Source: Anadara kagoshimensis
Taxonomy: Eukaryota; Mollusca; Bivalvia; Arcoida; Arcidae
DNA length: 64,000 bases
NCBI GenBank assembly: GCA_021292105.1
Contig: CM037857.1
Span: forward strand, 31,300,365 to 31,364,364
Direction of reading: 5' to 3'
Part shown: positions 42,547-56,165 of the stretch, piece after piece
Position numbering within the stretch: position 1 is the first letter of the stretch
Layout of the letters: each line of letters opens with the position of its first letter
Program-made: the position numbers and the translations under genes
The notes under the pieces: generated by a model
What the model was told of the DNA's origin: nothing
Database searches by the model: none
What the model saw: only the letters and a program-made list of their open reading frames with translations

Positions 42547-43490
42547 TGGACTAATTGGATAGATACGTAAAGGTGCAATGTATATCGGTCATTATTAAGC
42601 TTTTGCTTTTTATCATAACTATTTATTGTATGTCATAAAAAGTTGATTTGCGCAAACTATAATCTGCTCCACCTTGACACTTTCAACATTTCACATTAAA
42701 TTTAGTTCAAATAATTTATCTATCTTTCTAATTCGATTAACAAAGTTGTACATGTGTTTGGTATTCATAGTAACAGCGGCCATCTTTGATGCCACAGGAA
42801 GTTGTTTTGAAAAGGAACCTTCTACATCAAATTTAAAACACGGGAGTACGCAATGCTCACCATGCAATAAGCTTGGCTTAATATAGTCAGATGAGCTAAA
42901 ACACAAAAAATTATTTAAGTATAACACGATTTTATATCACAAAATAATAATGATAATAATAATAATAACAACAACAACAATAATGTATTAAATCAATACA
43001 AGTTATATTTACCGAATACATAACAATTTATTAATAGTCCAGTACAATGATACTTTGACAATTTGAAGCACTTTGTCACTAAAATATTTAATAAACCACA
43101 AATGTATAAATTCACATAAAAAATTTGTGTTGATATATAAGCAATTTCTTTTAAAATTCACAAACATCAGAAGAGGCGATATGATAGCTCCAATGCTGTA
43201 GTTGGGTGAATAAAACGTTATCCAATGTGTCTGGGTTTTCGCCAATGAGCGGTTTTGTGTTAAACTTGCATAGACACTGTACATCTGATTTACTGAAAAT
43301 GGATTTTAGAAAGGGCAATGTGTACGATTACATGAGAAATAGAAGACTATGACTGTTGATAATTATAATATGGCACAGTGTTCCATATATATCCGATGAT
43401 TTATTTGGTGGTTGAGCTTAAATGTGTGCGCAATGCTATGATGCTATACATTACAGATGTACATCGCCAAAACCTTGTCACCAAAATATT
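42546..43490. other. Intergenic, nothing firm
   Basis: A minus-strand frame at 43009-43284 (91 codons) is partly hydrophobic but matches nothing I recognise. A short AAT/AAC run lies near 42943-42982. Confidence 0.4.
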
Positions 43491-43493
43491 GAG

Positions 43494-44307
43494 CACTAGG
43501 AAAACGTGAATATTCACGAAAACTGTCTAAAAATTGTAAATATTCGCAAAGACTGTCTAAAAATTGTAAATATTCGCTAAAACTGTCTAAATATTGTAAA
43601 TATTCGCTAAAACTGTCTAAATATTGTAAATATTCGCTGAAACTGTCTAAAAATTGTAAATATTCGCTAAAGCTGTCTAAATATTGTAAATATTCGCTAA
43701 AGCTGTCTAAATATTGTAAATATTCGCTAAAACTGTCTTAAAATTGTAAATATTCGCTAAAGTTGTCTAAAAATTTAAATATTCGCTAAAACTGTCTAAA
43801 AATTGTAAATATTCGCTAAAGCTGTCTAAAAATTGTAAATATTCGCAAAAACTGTCTAAAAATCGTAAATATTCGCAAAAACTGTATACACATTGTAAAT
43901 ATTCGCTAAAGCTGTCTAAAAATTGTAAATATTTGCGGAAACCGTCTAAAAATTGTAAATATTCGCGGAAACCTTCTAAAAATTGTAAATATTTGCGGAA
44001 ACCGTCTAAAATTGTAAATATTCGCTAAAACTGTCTAAAAAATGTAAATATTCGCTAAAGCTGTATAAATATTGTAAATATTCGCTAAAGCTGTCTAAAA
44101 TTAAAAATATTCGTTAAAACTGTCTAAAAATTGTAAATATTTGCTGTCTAAAAATCGTAAATATTCGCAAAAACCGTCTAAACATTGTAAATATTCGCTA
44201 AAGCTGTCTAAAAATTGTAAATATTTGCGGAAACCGTCTAAAAATGGTAAATATTTGCGGAAACCGTCTAAAATGGTAAATATTCGCAGAAACTGTTTAA
44301 AAATTAA
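43494..44307. repeat. 30-bp minisatellite, about 27 units
   Basis: The consensus unit is CTGTCTAAAAATTGTAAATATTCGCTAAAA. Variants differ at the TCTAAAA/TCTAAAT and CGCTAAA/TGCGGAA positions, and a few units are shortened. The 30-bp period keeps frames open on both strands. Confidence 0.97.
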
Positions 44308-44379
44308 TGAAGACATTCGTATTGACAGAAATAAATGTCATGTCTTCGTCCGATTTGCATGATAATACTATATAATGCT

Positions 44380-44460
44380 TATATTTCGCTGCGGTTTTAT
44401 TTTCGCTATATTTGCGGTCCATTGTATCCCCGCGAAAATAAAATCGCAGCGAAAGTACAT
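44380..44460. mobile_element. Short foldback, related to the 35055 MITE
   Basis: TTTCGCTGCGGTTTTATTTTCGC and GCGAAAATAAAATCGCAGCGAAA (each read in part) are inverted around a loop of about 30 bp. Confidence 0.7.
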
Positions 44461-44624
44461 GCGTATTACCAGCCCATTAACGCTGCTAGAGTCGTTTTCC
44501 TTGAATCAGATAATTATTATAAGACCGCGAAAATATGACACCGCGAATACACTAGTCATTGTCAAACCACGAAAATTAGACACCATGAAGATAAAGCTAT
44601 ATACAGTAACTGAATTTCTTTTCA

Positions 44625-44630
44625 TTTATT
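44625..44630 (-). terminator. AATAAA overlapping the SLC23 stop codon
   Basis: The codons AAA TAA A contain AATAAA on the minus strand, so the polyadenylation hexamer overlaps the stop. Whether it is used is unknown. Confidence 0.3.
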
Positions 44631-44810
44631 TAAAATCTTCGGTTTCCTTTGGATTTGGCATAAATGGCAGGTATTTCATGATCTTCATTTGTTTTATTCT
44701 TGTTGGTAGTATGGGTTCATAGACCTCGAAACCTTCCGCAAATTTAGATTCATCTTCCGGTGTTATTTCTGACATCTGCCATGCGGAAATACCTCGTTCT
44801 TTTAACGTAC
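44626..44810 (-). CDS. SLC23-like terminal exon
   Basis: Completes the Gly codon of VPG, then LKERGISAWQM, FEVYEPILPTRIKQMK and a TAA stop. This is the cytoplasmic C-terminal tail. Confidence 0.88.
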
Positions 44811-46600
44811 CTTAAAAGAAAATAACAATATTTATTTAGATGTATGACAGAAAATTACCAAAAGAGCAGTGTCCTTCAAAAATACTTTAAAATTCTGAAA
44901 AAAGCTTTTTTTATTTCCCCTATCAAAATCATTACCAAACATTTATCAATAAATGATAGCAATGACTTTTATCAACAGCAATTTATGAAGTGAAATTATA
45001 AAATAGAAGTAGCACTGGCGTTTTATGCCCAAATTAAGAGTCTTTCATTAATATTAAGACGGTCCCATCTGGGTTGATGGAGAGAGAGTTCTCAGAAAAA
45101 TCACCGAACTGCGGTAAGCGAACTAACAAACTCTCTTTAGGTCATGCCCGATGGTTATCTAACATAGGCAGTGAGAGTTGAGTTGAGTTGAGTAATGGTG
45201 TTTAACGTCACAGTCAATAATATTTTAAAGACACGACTGATTCCTCAAGTTCTGCTTCATATTTAGACTTATACCTGAATTATGACGCACAGGAAAGGCT
45301 ACATTTGAAACTTTATGACAAACGTGATGACTTCAATTTTTCTATTGTCAACTTTCCTTTTTTCATGCAGCAATATACCTGCTTCTCCTGCTTATGGTGT
45401 ATTTGTTTCCCAATTAATACGCTATGGTAGAGCTTGTTCCCACTACGGGGACTTTGTACAACGAAGTAGGCTGCTTGCAAATAAATTGTTGACTCAGGGA
45501 TATTGCAAGCCTAGGCTTATCAAGGCCCTCAAAAAGTTTTATGGCCGTCATCACAGTGTTGTTGATAAGTTTGATATCTCTGTGTCCAGGATTGCCTTGG
45601 ATATATTTGACGTCTCTTAGTTCCATGTTCCTTTCACACAATTTTGATTACACACGTGGCGGGTGTAGCTAGCTAAACAGGAGGTGCTTACCCTTCCGGA
45701 GCACCCGGCCTCACTTCCCTGGTGGAAGTTCACGTGTCTATCCTTACTTGTCAGTTCCAAAGTTTTTACTTTGCTTCTGGATTGTGATTCGGAAATGGAT
45801 TAGTATGTTTGTTTTTGATTACCTATATCCAGACGTTGCCAGCTATAGACGAAAGTGCAGAAATTTTGCCTGTGTGTTGTGCTGATGGTATTACACAACA
45901 GGGTTCTTAAATATCGTGCCACGCCTATAATGACACGGGACCTCGTTTATTTTAAGTTCGCATCCGAATAAACCGTGACTTTCATTTCATAATGCCGAGT
46001 GCTTGGCGAAAGAACAACCACTACCCACTTTCAAGTCTTGGGTCAGACCCGGTCGGAGTTCGAACCCACGATCTCCCACTTACGGAGCGAGCACTCTACC
46101 AACTGAGGTACCGCAGTGGTCATATAGGCAGTGAGAAGTGGACGTTTCAGACAACTGGGTAATTAAACAAACTCTCGGCATTAAGAAATGAAAGTTACGG
46201 GGTTCCTCATAAGCGACATCCCGTGTCACGACAGGCGTGGCACGTTAAAGAACCCCCACTCCCTGCATATTGCCCCGAGAACACTGAAAGGGTAAAAATT
46301 TCTGCAATATCACCTGGTGATTTCTCGATAAAAGTGAAATATTCTTGGCCAAGGTGAACTTTTTTCAATCAATCAAATCAAATTAATAAACATTAATATT
46401 AGACGTCATACATAGTAGTACTGCAGCATATTATAGGTACACAAATCGCAAAGTCTACCGAGGGTACATGTTTCTCTTTAAAAGTAATGTAATTAGATAT
46501 CATTTTGTGAGAAAATCTTTGTTTTCTATTGAAAATTCCCTTTAAGACATTTCCCATGATTGTGGTCACAAGCTGTAAATTTAATTTGTAAAACACACAC

Positions 46601-46649
<49 letters not shown>

Positions 46650-49600
46650 TTTGTAAAGAATGTTACGCGTTAAACTACCAGTTTCAAATTTTAATTTGCT
46701 TTGGACCACTAGTATTAATTTGAAATGGATTGGCATTTTTGTTTTATATTATTAAAATGTATATTTGTTATTTTTGCGAATTTTAACAAATAAAATAATT
46801 TACCAGGTACAGTATTGTCAAGGAAACAAGCTATAAGTCCACCACAAAGATTAGGGTTGCCAAGCAACAGAGTAATAACGTGATCTGCCTCTGCGTTACC
46901 TGAAACAAAAAGAAAATTCAAATTACATTGTTGCCATAGGAATATATATATAAATAATGGCGTTGCCAATTTCATCAAAACGTGATAAGAACGAATAACA
47001 GACAAAAAAGAAAGGGATATAAACATTAATTCGTGTATAACACAAAATGTAGGGATTTCCACTGCACATACATTTTCAATAGTCATCAGCATTTCTGCAG
47101 CATATGAAAAACAAAAGTCTAGTTTCCAGTATATTAAGTATTTTGAATTTTTTGTCTAATATTATACATGATTACATACCAGTTTGAATAGGTCAGATTT
47201 CTATTACCAGAAATGTGAACCGCCAGACTGTAATCAATTTACAGTGAGTAGTAAAAGTGTAAGCAGGTAAGCTATAATGCATCAAGTTTGACCTGGTCAT
47301 TGACCTTTAATTTGAATATTCAAACAGACATATCCAATGTGTTGTGTAGTGTATGCATAAAGTTTATATATAAGGATAAATAATAGTAACACTTGGTATG
47401 CAGTGAGTATGGTAATGAAATGTGTTGTGTTCCCTAAACCACACTGCCTATGTTTAAATTAAAGGTCAAACGACCAGGTCAACCATGTCGCACTTTACAA
47501 CTCTATAACTTTACGCACGTCTTCTAAATCTGCCTATAGGTAGTTTATATATGCCACCTCAAAGAACCAGTATTACTAACCTTTCTGGAAAGGTGTCTCA
47601 CAAACACATGTTAAAAGAACAAAAATGAAGAGTAAATGGGATAAAATTAGCCTTTAAAAGCAGGTGCCTTATAAAAAGTGGTTTTGCAGCGGATTTGACT
47701 GCATTTTATAAATGAACCATAACTCACCGGTATTAATAACATTTGGATAGTCAGCGACCCAGTTAGGAACCATCAAACCTAAAAGTAAACTGATTCCTAT
47801 AATTGTGAGATTCCTGGTAGATGACATATCGACAGCCTTCAGGTTTGATAACACAACTCCATTGAAAGCGCCAAGCAAGACGATAAGCACACCGCCGAGC
47901 ACAGGGTATGGTATTGTGATAAATATGGCTGAAAACTTCCCAATAACACCAAATATTATATAAATCACCGCGACACCTACAAACACCCATCTACTGGCTA
48001 CCTGAATTGCAAAAAAAATCTACTTAAAATTGTATGATGATCATGAAATAAAATTCCACAACTTTGGAAAGCGAAATGAATTATGTCTATTGTAATATAT
48101 AATAATGATGTTTATTTCAAAACAGTTTAAAATGGATTTAATATAAATCAACATGGACCAAAGTATACAACATGTATTATCAAAACAAACATACTGTTCT
48201 ATGTCAAAATTACAATCCCAAAGCAAAGTAAAAAAGAAACTGACAGCTGACAAATAATATTAAATTAGTGTAACAAGGTGAGACCGGGTGCTCTTGTAAA
48301 ACTAGCTACATCTGCTTCGTGTAAAATCAAAATTGAAAAGGAAAGGGAATTAAACTTTGGGACGTCAATACACCCAGGATTTTTTATACAGAGGCATCAT
48401 ATTAATATTGGCAATATTGTTGTGATGACGACCTTAAACGATTCTGAGGACCTTTGTAAGATAGACCTGCAATATCCCCGAGTCAACAATTTATTTGTAA
48501 GCAGTTTGCTTCGTTGTATGAAGTATTTGTAACAGCAACATGCTCGTCTATATAGCGTGTTATTATAGTTACAAATAGTTGTTATTGTAACTTTTAGGAG
48601 ACGCTTTAATATCATTAATAAGAGTTAACGTTATGAAACAAATTTAATGTTGATTCTCGAGTATAAAAAAGGAACTTACAAAAACAAAAACGTTTAAAAA
48701 TATACAGGCAACCAGTTCACCAATAAGGGAAAAGGTTTTTGATTTCCATTTTAAACATTATTAAAATCAATATACTGTTAAAGTACCCTTGTGAGTCCTA
48801 CAGCTCCCACATTGCCGCCATAAGTTGTAGTGGCATGACCACAACCCACTGCTCCTGACAAAACAGTACAGAAACCTTCTATAGCAATGCCTCTGTTGAC
48901 ACCATGTGAAGGAGGTGGTGGAACTTTGCATGTAGTTGCGCATGCGTAATAATCTCCTATAGAATCCAATATAGAGACAATGGTTGCTACAAGAAATCCG
49001 ACAAACGCACTGATGCTGAAACCAATTTCTCCAAACTGACCTACAAATTGAAATATTTTATGGTTTGAAAAGACCGAAATTCTGTTTTCATACTAGCATG
49101 TGCAATTTTAAAACTTACATAAATGTACATTAGGGCAACAACCACTTAGCAAAAAATAATAACGTTACGATTGGTTTTGAGTGTCTAAATTTTCAAAATT
49201 CAGTATATTTAAAATATTTAAACTTTTTGAAAATTAATAAAAAAATCCAATTTGTCTTCTTTTATATCAAATTGAGTGTAGTGTTACACTAAATGCGTCA
49301 GTTTATTATTCGAATATAAAAAAATCGCAGTCACAACATGGTTATATCGTGTTTGTATTCGGAAAAAGAGAGGAATGAAAAGACTATTATTCTTACCCTT
49401 GTAAGGAACAATAAAAATAATAGAATACAGCTATTTCAGTGAGGTAAAAATAAGAAAATGAATATATACGTATTAGTTTATCACCAGTTAAACAGATTTG
49501 AACAGTTTTCTTGTTAAAATGAATAGTTTAGAAACTGTCAAGGAAACAACGAACGGTACGTAGTTGATTATTTATTCTAAGAACATATATAGATATAAAA

Positions 49601-52600
49601 CTCATTTACCGGGGTAAGGAAAATAAAACCAAGTAGCTTTTGATATAACTTCTAATCTAGAGTCGGTCCTAGCCTTGAACTCATTACTCTGAGGATCATT
49701 CGAGAGTACGCCAGAAACTGTAAGGACCAGGCAGAACAGCCAGCCAATAACCAGTGCTACTAGTATCTGCAATTAAAGGGAGACTACTGCATAAAAAGTG
49801 CAATCGTAAAGCCAAAAACATTTTACGTAAAGATCGGCTTCAAATTGAAAACGCCCTTTTCTTGTTAATCCATTAAAATAAAATGGTGTAACATAAAAAA
49901 ATATGTTTATAATGATACGAGTTCCTTGCAAGCGTACATGTTATTTATATCAAGTGCTTGACTTTACTTCGAGTAACCACTACTTCTTGAAGAAGCTAAG
50001 AGTTATTTCTTGTTGAAATGGAAACGACTTTCTATTGGAAAATAAAAAAAGGTTAACGTTTCATCAATTTTCTAGAGAGCATGAGCACACAAACTGAGAT
50101 AAAAAATTCTACTACAACCAGTAAACAAATTTAAGGTTTGTGTGATAAGTGACATTGCTGTCAGCAAGTACTAAAGTAACAATGCGGATCAGAAATGTTG
50201 TTATTCAAATTATCAAAAACTGAATGCGTGGTCGTATAATACAATCACCTATTGCATAACGTTTTCGGGATATAGAACAGGACATAAACCGCCCGATTCT
50301 GGGAAGCCGATGATACTTTCGCCCAGTCGAGATTTTTCCCTTATACTTAGGCGACCAGACCCTGGTTTCACAACCATTCATAAACTAAAATTTTCTTTGA
50401 CTTAAATATGGCAACTTTTGGCAATAATTTATGGTATTACAAATGTAAAAAATATATTGAAGTATCATATGTTATAAGCTTGACATATGACATCTTAAAT
50501 TCATGAATATCTTGAAATTAACAAAATCATTCAGATTTCAAATATGCCAGATTTAAGTTAAGGGAAATCTTACTCAAGAAACGATTGTGAAACAGGGGCC
50601 AGTTCGGGAGAAAACTATCACCTTCAGCAAGTGAACAGACAAACTATCTGGCACTTAAAGCTGCCTGAAGGGGTATTTGGATCTAGTTCTAGTTCGTGAT
50701 AGGCGCTTTGCTCTGTAACCGCAGTTGTTGACCGCTTTGACACCTAGATCCATTAGATGACAATAATGACGCCAACGAAAAGCTACATTTGAAACTTGAT
50801 GACAAACGTGACGACTTTCCTTTATTATGCAGCAATACACGTGCTTATCTTGCTTATGGTGTATTCGTTTCCCAATTAAAACGCTATGGTAAAGCTTGTT
50901 CCCACTACGGGGACTTCGTTTAAGGAAGCAGACTGCTTGCAAATAAATTGTTGACCCAGGGATCAACATAATTACCTTGGATATATCTGACGCCCCATAG
51001 TTCCATGTTCCTCTCACACAATTTTGATTACACACGTGGCGGATGTAGCTAGCTAAAGAGGAGGTGCTTACACTTCTGGAGCACCCGGCCTCACTTCCCT
51101 GGTGGAGGTACACGAGTCTAATTCAACTTGTCATTCCGAAGTTTTTACTTCTGAATTGTGATTCGAATATGGATTTGTTGTTTGTATTTGATTTTCGTTC
51201 CTATTGTTGTCCAGAGTGGCTCGCGTATATTTGTAGGTTGTTTGGTATTATCACATGGCAAGTTTCCAATCGTATTTTGGAACTTACACAAGAACAGTTA
51301 AATATTAAACGAAGTTGATATATACCGCAAAAACTTGATGTAATGGATACCGAATTATGTGAAAGCTTTTCTTTCTGGTCCAAACTGGAATTGGCATTTT
51401 AACATTGGCTAAATACAGAGAAAGGATAATAGCTATACCAGCAGTCCTAAAGAAAAAAAAGAATAAAATGCATTCAATCCTTTAATATATACAAAAATGT
51501 TCATTAATACAATATATTATTACATACGTGGTGGGTATAGCAAGATAAACAGGAGATGCTTACCCTTCCGGAGCACCCGGCTTAACTTCCCTGATTGAAT
51601 TTTACGTGTCTAACCTGACTTGTCACTTCCAAAGTTTTTACTTTGCTTTTGGATTGTGATTCGGCCATAGATTAGTATGATTGTTTGTTTTTGATTATGT
51701 TTCTTTAAACAGATTCCTCCTAAACACACTATTAGATACCATTATGCGCTTCCATACCTCAAACTATTGGATGTAATTTTCCTAGTTTAAACTATTTTAT
51801 GCCATTCTATCCTTCTTACAACCACACTTTGTCAATTTGTTCTTCTAGAAACCACTTTTGTCCTTGTAGTGTGTAGTTTGATTAAGCATGGGTCATGATG
51901 TTTGTTTTTCGTAATCCTTTCGTTTGTTTTATCGTATTTTGGTTATTGTTATGTATGCTTTTTCAGCTTTAAATCTAAATAAGTCTTAGTTGTGAGATTT
52001 GGTGATAAACTCAATTGGGATGAAACGTTTGTTTGAAACGTGAAATAATTTGAATGACATTAGAAAAAGAAAAATTTAAAAGATTTTCTTATTTAGCTGT
52101 TGCCCCGAGGATATCACAATGATATTATTATCAGAAATATACTGTCTAAATTTGCTGCCAGTTATATACGATTTGAATGTTCTCAAAACTAAGGTATACC
52201 CCCTCATGCAAAGTATTTTCTTAGCTAAATTTGGTAAAATATATTTTGGTCCTTTGAGTATCTTTTCAGCATCTTGAAAACAATTATTTTGGTTTCATAA
52301 TTTTGGTCCAAGCACTACGTAATAAGTGTATTCCGAAACGGTCGTCTAGTGCTGTAAAATTAAAAGAGGTATAATATGTAAATTACCACTTCTGTTTGGA
52401 GAGTCTGTAATGCCGCATGTACTCTCCTGAGACTGAGTGAGTAGCAGAACGGGATTTGGAACTTTGCCGAGTTAGACAAAGAGTGACATTAAAGTAAAGA
52501 TTTTAAACCCGTTTCTGGATGTCATGATAAAGAACCGCAACTGGTGTTAATTGTTCCATGAATTTCTAGAATACCCTTATTATTTAAGGTGACGGTGACA

Positions 52601-53861
52601 TCTCTATACAATGTATTAACAATTTCTCCTGAGCAGAAACACTTCCAACATCCTTTTAAACCATGTACCAGCGTTATACTTACATGAGAGATATTCCCCA
52701 ATGGTACTGTGCAAAACCAGTTACAGACTTCACCAAGAATATTCCAACCAGTAGTATAGTAGGTACTATTGTGATTGGACCAATGAATCGCAGTAACACT
52801 CCGACTAGTCCCGTGGCACCAATAATAAAATGTATAGCCCCAGCTGCCATTAAACTGCCTTGTAACTGTAAATAAAACCAAAAACAAACATACTTATCCT
52901 TATTCGAATTATAATCAAGAAGAAAAATAAAAACTTTGAAAAGTACAACTTAACAAAGGTTAAACACGTAGACTTCCATCAGGCCGGGTGCTTCAGAATG
53001 GTAAGCACCTGCTGTTTAGCTAGCTACACCCGTAAGTGAATTTCACAGACTCAATTTATTTAATAATAGTACATGTACAGTCTGTAGTAGGACACTTTTA
53101 GGCAGGTTTTTCGTTATAGGTATGGGAAAGGATAAAGAGAAATAATTTCCTGAAAATGATTGTCAGACACAATGTAAGTAAAGGAAAATAATGATTCTTC
53201 AAAACAAGTTTAACGAGTATTAGTTTGTCTTAAAGTCTTATATAAATTTAAATAGACCCATATAATATTATTGTAGCTGTATACAAAAACGTTTTATGAC
53301 TGTCATCACAGTAGTGTTTAAAAGTTTCATATCTCTGTGTCCAGGGTTGCCCTGGGTATATTTGAACTATGATAAATATTTAACTTAAAGGTCACCGGTC
53401 ACCAAAAACCGAATTTTTTTAGTACTATTTTCCGAAAGATTACATCATAAAAAGTCGATTTAGCCACAAATAACATTTTTTAATCATTTCTGTCCTTTTC
53501 TACAGCGTAAATTAAAGTCCTGAAACTGTGGAAAAACTGTGTTATCTCCCTTTGGCAGTAAAAGGGCACAAAACCGGAAGTGACGCAGAAGGTGTTATCC
53601 CATCTATTTAGTAAATGAAGCTTGTATAGTGAACTGCGTGTTTTACTCAGATTTATCGGAAATAACTTCTAGTGTTTTTATATATTTATCTATTTTTAAG
53701 CATCTGGCATTTCAGTTTCCTTCAGCAGAAAAAAATAAATAAAAATAATCATAATAATAAGAAATAAATAAAGAAAAAAAACTATATTTGTGTTTGCTCT
53801 AAGTATGATATACTATTTACTAATACTTTTACAAAACATAATTTTACATTTCTTTTGAAAT

Positions 53862-53912
<51 letters not shown>

Positions 53913-54042
53913 TTTTATTTATTTATATCTATTTATCACAACAAATAATAAAAGAACCCAAATTTCCGTTTTTATTTAAAATATTGTTCATATTAATTTT
54001 CATTAATATTTAATATCATTTCAATCTTTACATATCTCTGAG

Positions 54043-54081
<39 letters not shown>

Positions 54082-54410
54082 TCACAACAAATAATAAAAG
54101 AACCCAAATTTCCGTTTTTATTTAAAATATTGTTCACATTAACTTTTATTAATATTTGATATCATTTTAATTATCTTTACATATCTTTGATTAATTAATT
54201 AATTAATTAATTAATTAAGTTATTTCTTTATTTATTTATTTACTTTTTCTATTTATCATAAGGAATAATAAAAAGAACCCAATTTTTTTTTTTTTTTTTT
54301 AAATCTTTTCATTCTCTAGTACAGCTATATTATGACCTCAAATTGATTTTAATTTATATTTGTTCTAGAAATTGTCCCATTTTTAATTCCTTTTTAGATT
54401 AAAATCAAAG

Positions 54411-54453
<43 letters not shown>

Positions 54454-56133
54454 TACCAATGTAATGAATAAAAAAACACGTTTTTGGGTAGAATCTGGGT
54501 CCAAGACCTATCAAAATAAAAGTTTAAAAAATAATTTCTTATTGTCTCTCAAATAAAATATTTCACACCAGTATTACTTAGATATGAAAACAATTTCAAT
54601 TCAATAGCTTCCTAGTTCTTATTTGCAGTAAGTTTAATAATAATAATAATTTTAATGGGATGAAAAGAACGTCATCAAAATGTGATACCCGACTAACTAA
54701 GAACTCTAAACTCGAGTGAAACTTTCTTTCATTTATTCACAATAAATTAATATCGTTCAAAGTGTGATTTACACTCCCTCACATACAAGTAATTAAGAGA
54801 TTATCAATATGCTACATTGGGAAACATCCTGTTTAGAAGTTTATGAAGTAGATATCTACCACCTGTAATTAACAGAGTTTACCTTACAATATGCAACGTT
54901 AATTGAGACGTGCGTATATCTTTATGATATACCCGGTAAATGTTATTTGTCATTTTTGATGGATTCTGAAAATCGAATAAATTAAAGTTAAATTAGATTA
55001 GTTAATTTGAACAAGGCATACGTTTCTGTTTGAACGTGTGAATTAGTGAACTTATGAATAACGGAATTAAATTAATTTTGAAAATTAAAATTGTTTAAAA
55101 TCTATATATTTGACTGAATTCATTCATAATAATTTGAATTGTCTTCAATGATTTTACCACTCTTATTTCCTTGACTTATCTCGTAATGTTTAATCTGAAT
55201 ACATTCAAAACAATTAAAAAGCTGCATGAAAGACTTGTGTAAATCTGGCTTTAATTTGTTCTGAATTTTGTGCAAAAAACATGTTCATCGGTCATTGTGA
55301 GTTTATTATATCCAAACTTTACAAAATATATCACTTTGACTTGAAATTTAAACTTTAAAAGTCTTCAAAACACCACATAAACCCACATGTAATATATGGA
55401 TACATATATAGGTAATGTGTCTTTCCTCAGCAGCTTAACACCATGTACGTACGTCATCGATTAGGTCGCCGGAAAGTTACGAGCGGTGTCGGAAACTACC
55501 GAGTATTAGCAGTTCGTTTAGGTAAGGTTTTAGTGTATTACAGGTAAATGTAAGGCGTGGGAAATCGTCAGGCTCATCAATATTGACTATTCTACCCATA
55601 GCAATGCAAAATACAAAATTGATAAATTTGGTGACCGGTGACCTTTAAAGGTCAAACGAAAAGGTTATTGTTGTTTGCATATACAAGCTTTACAAACAAT
55701 AAAACCTTCAAGTGGTAAACTTTGCATGTCAGAACTTTACTTACCGATGCAATGTATCTGAATATTATTTCTTCGTGGTTAACTTCAGTAATGTTACTAC
55801 TAATACCTGTGTCATTAACGTCCGTGATGTTCCCAACTAAAACACATAACATTTTTTATTTCACGACACGTTCCTATCATGTAATACACGTTCAAATATT
55901 TTCAGACATATACTATTTCATGGACAACATCACTGGATAAAACATTAAGTTTCTTGATTATAAAATTCTCAACTTAGACGACCACAGGGGCAAACGCCCT
56001 GTGAAATGATTAAATTACTAGTGAAGTACTTCAACCACCAACCGAGCTATTTTATAGTATGATATGAAATATCCTATTGTACAACAAAGAACAACATGTC
56101 ACAAAGTCATCTAATAGTGTGAATTAATTATAC

Positions 56134-56165
<32 letters not shown>

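Larger units (their letters stand above)
53389..55644. mobile_element. 2.3 kb TIR element with TTAA target site, copy 2 (SLC23 intron)
   Basis: Same ends as copy 1 (AGGTCACCGGTCACC and GGTGACCGGTGACCT), flanked by TTAA at 53385-53388 and 55645-55648. It is in the same orientation and collinear with copy 1, with small indels. These include an extra segment near 53625-53645, a (TTAA)n tract near 54190 and loss of part of the (CAT)n region. The flanks ATAAATATTTAAC-TTAA and TTAA-AGGTCAAACG are the two sides of a MITE-C end, so it is a nested insertion. Confidence 0.87.

Noticed and set aside
43494-44307. CRISPR-like array
   Set aside because: There are no spacers: the whole 30-bp unit repeats. 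The context is eukaryotic.
44141-44362. Lys/Ser-rich 73-codon frame as a small secreted protein
   Set aside because: It lies in the minisatellite, and the opposite strand is equally open.
45315-45620. 101-codon frame as a host gene
   Set aside because: Its sequence recurs, broken, at 13.3, 48.4 and 50.8 kb and belongs to a retroelement C terminus.
46030-46110. tRNA gene on the minus strand
   Set aside because: It is the head of a SINE of family 2, with the family body following.
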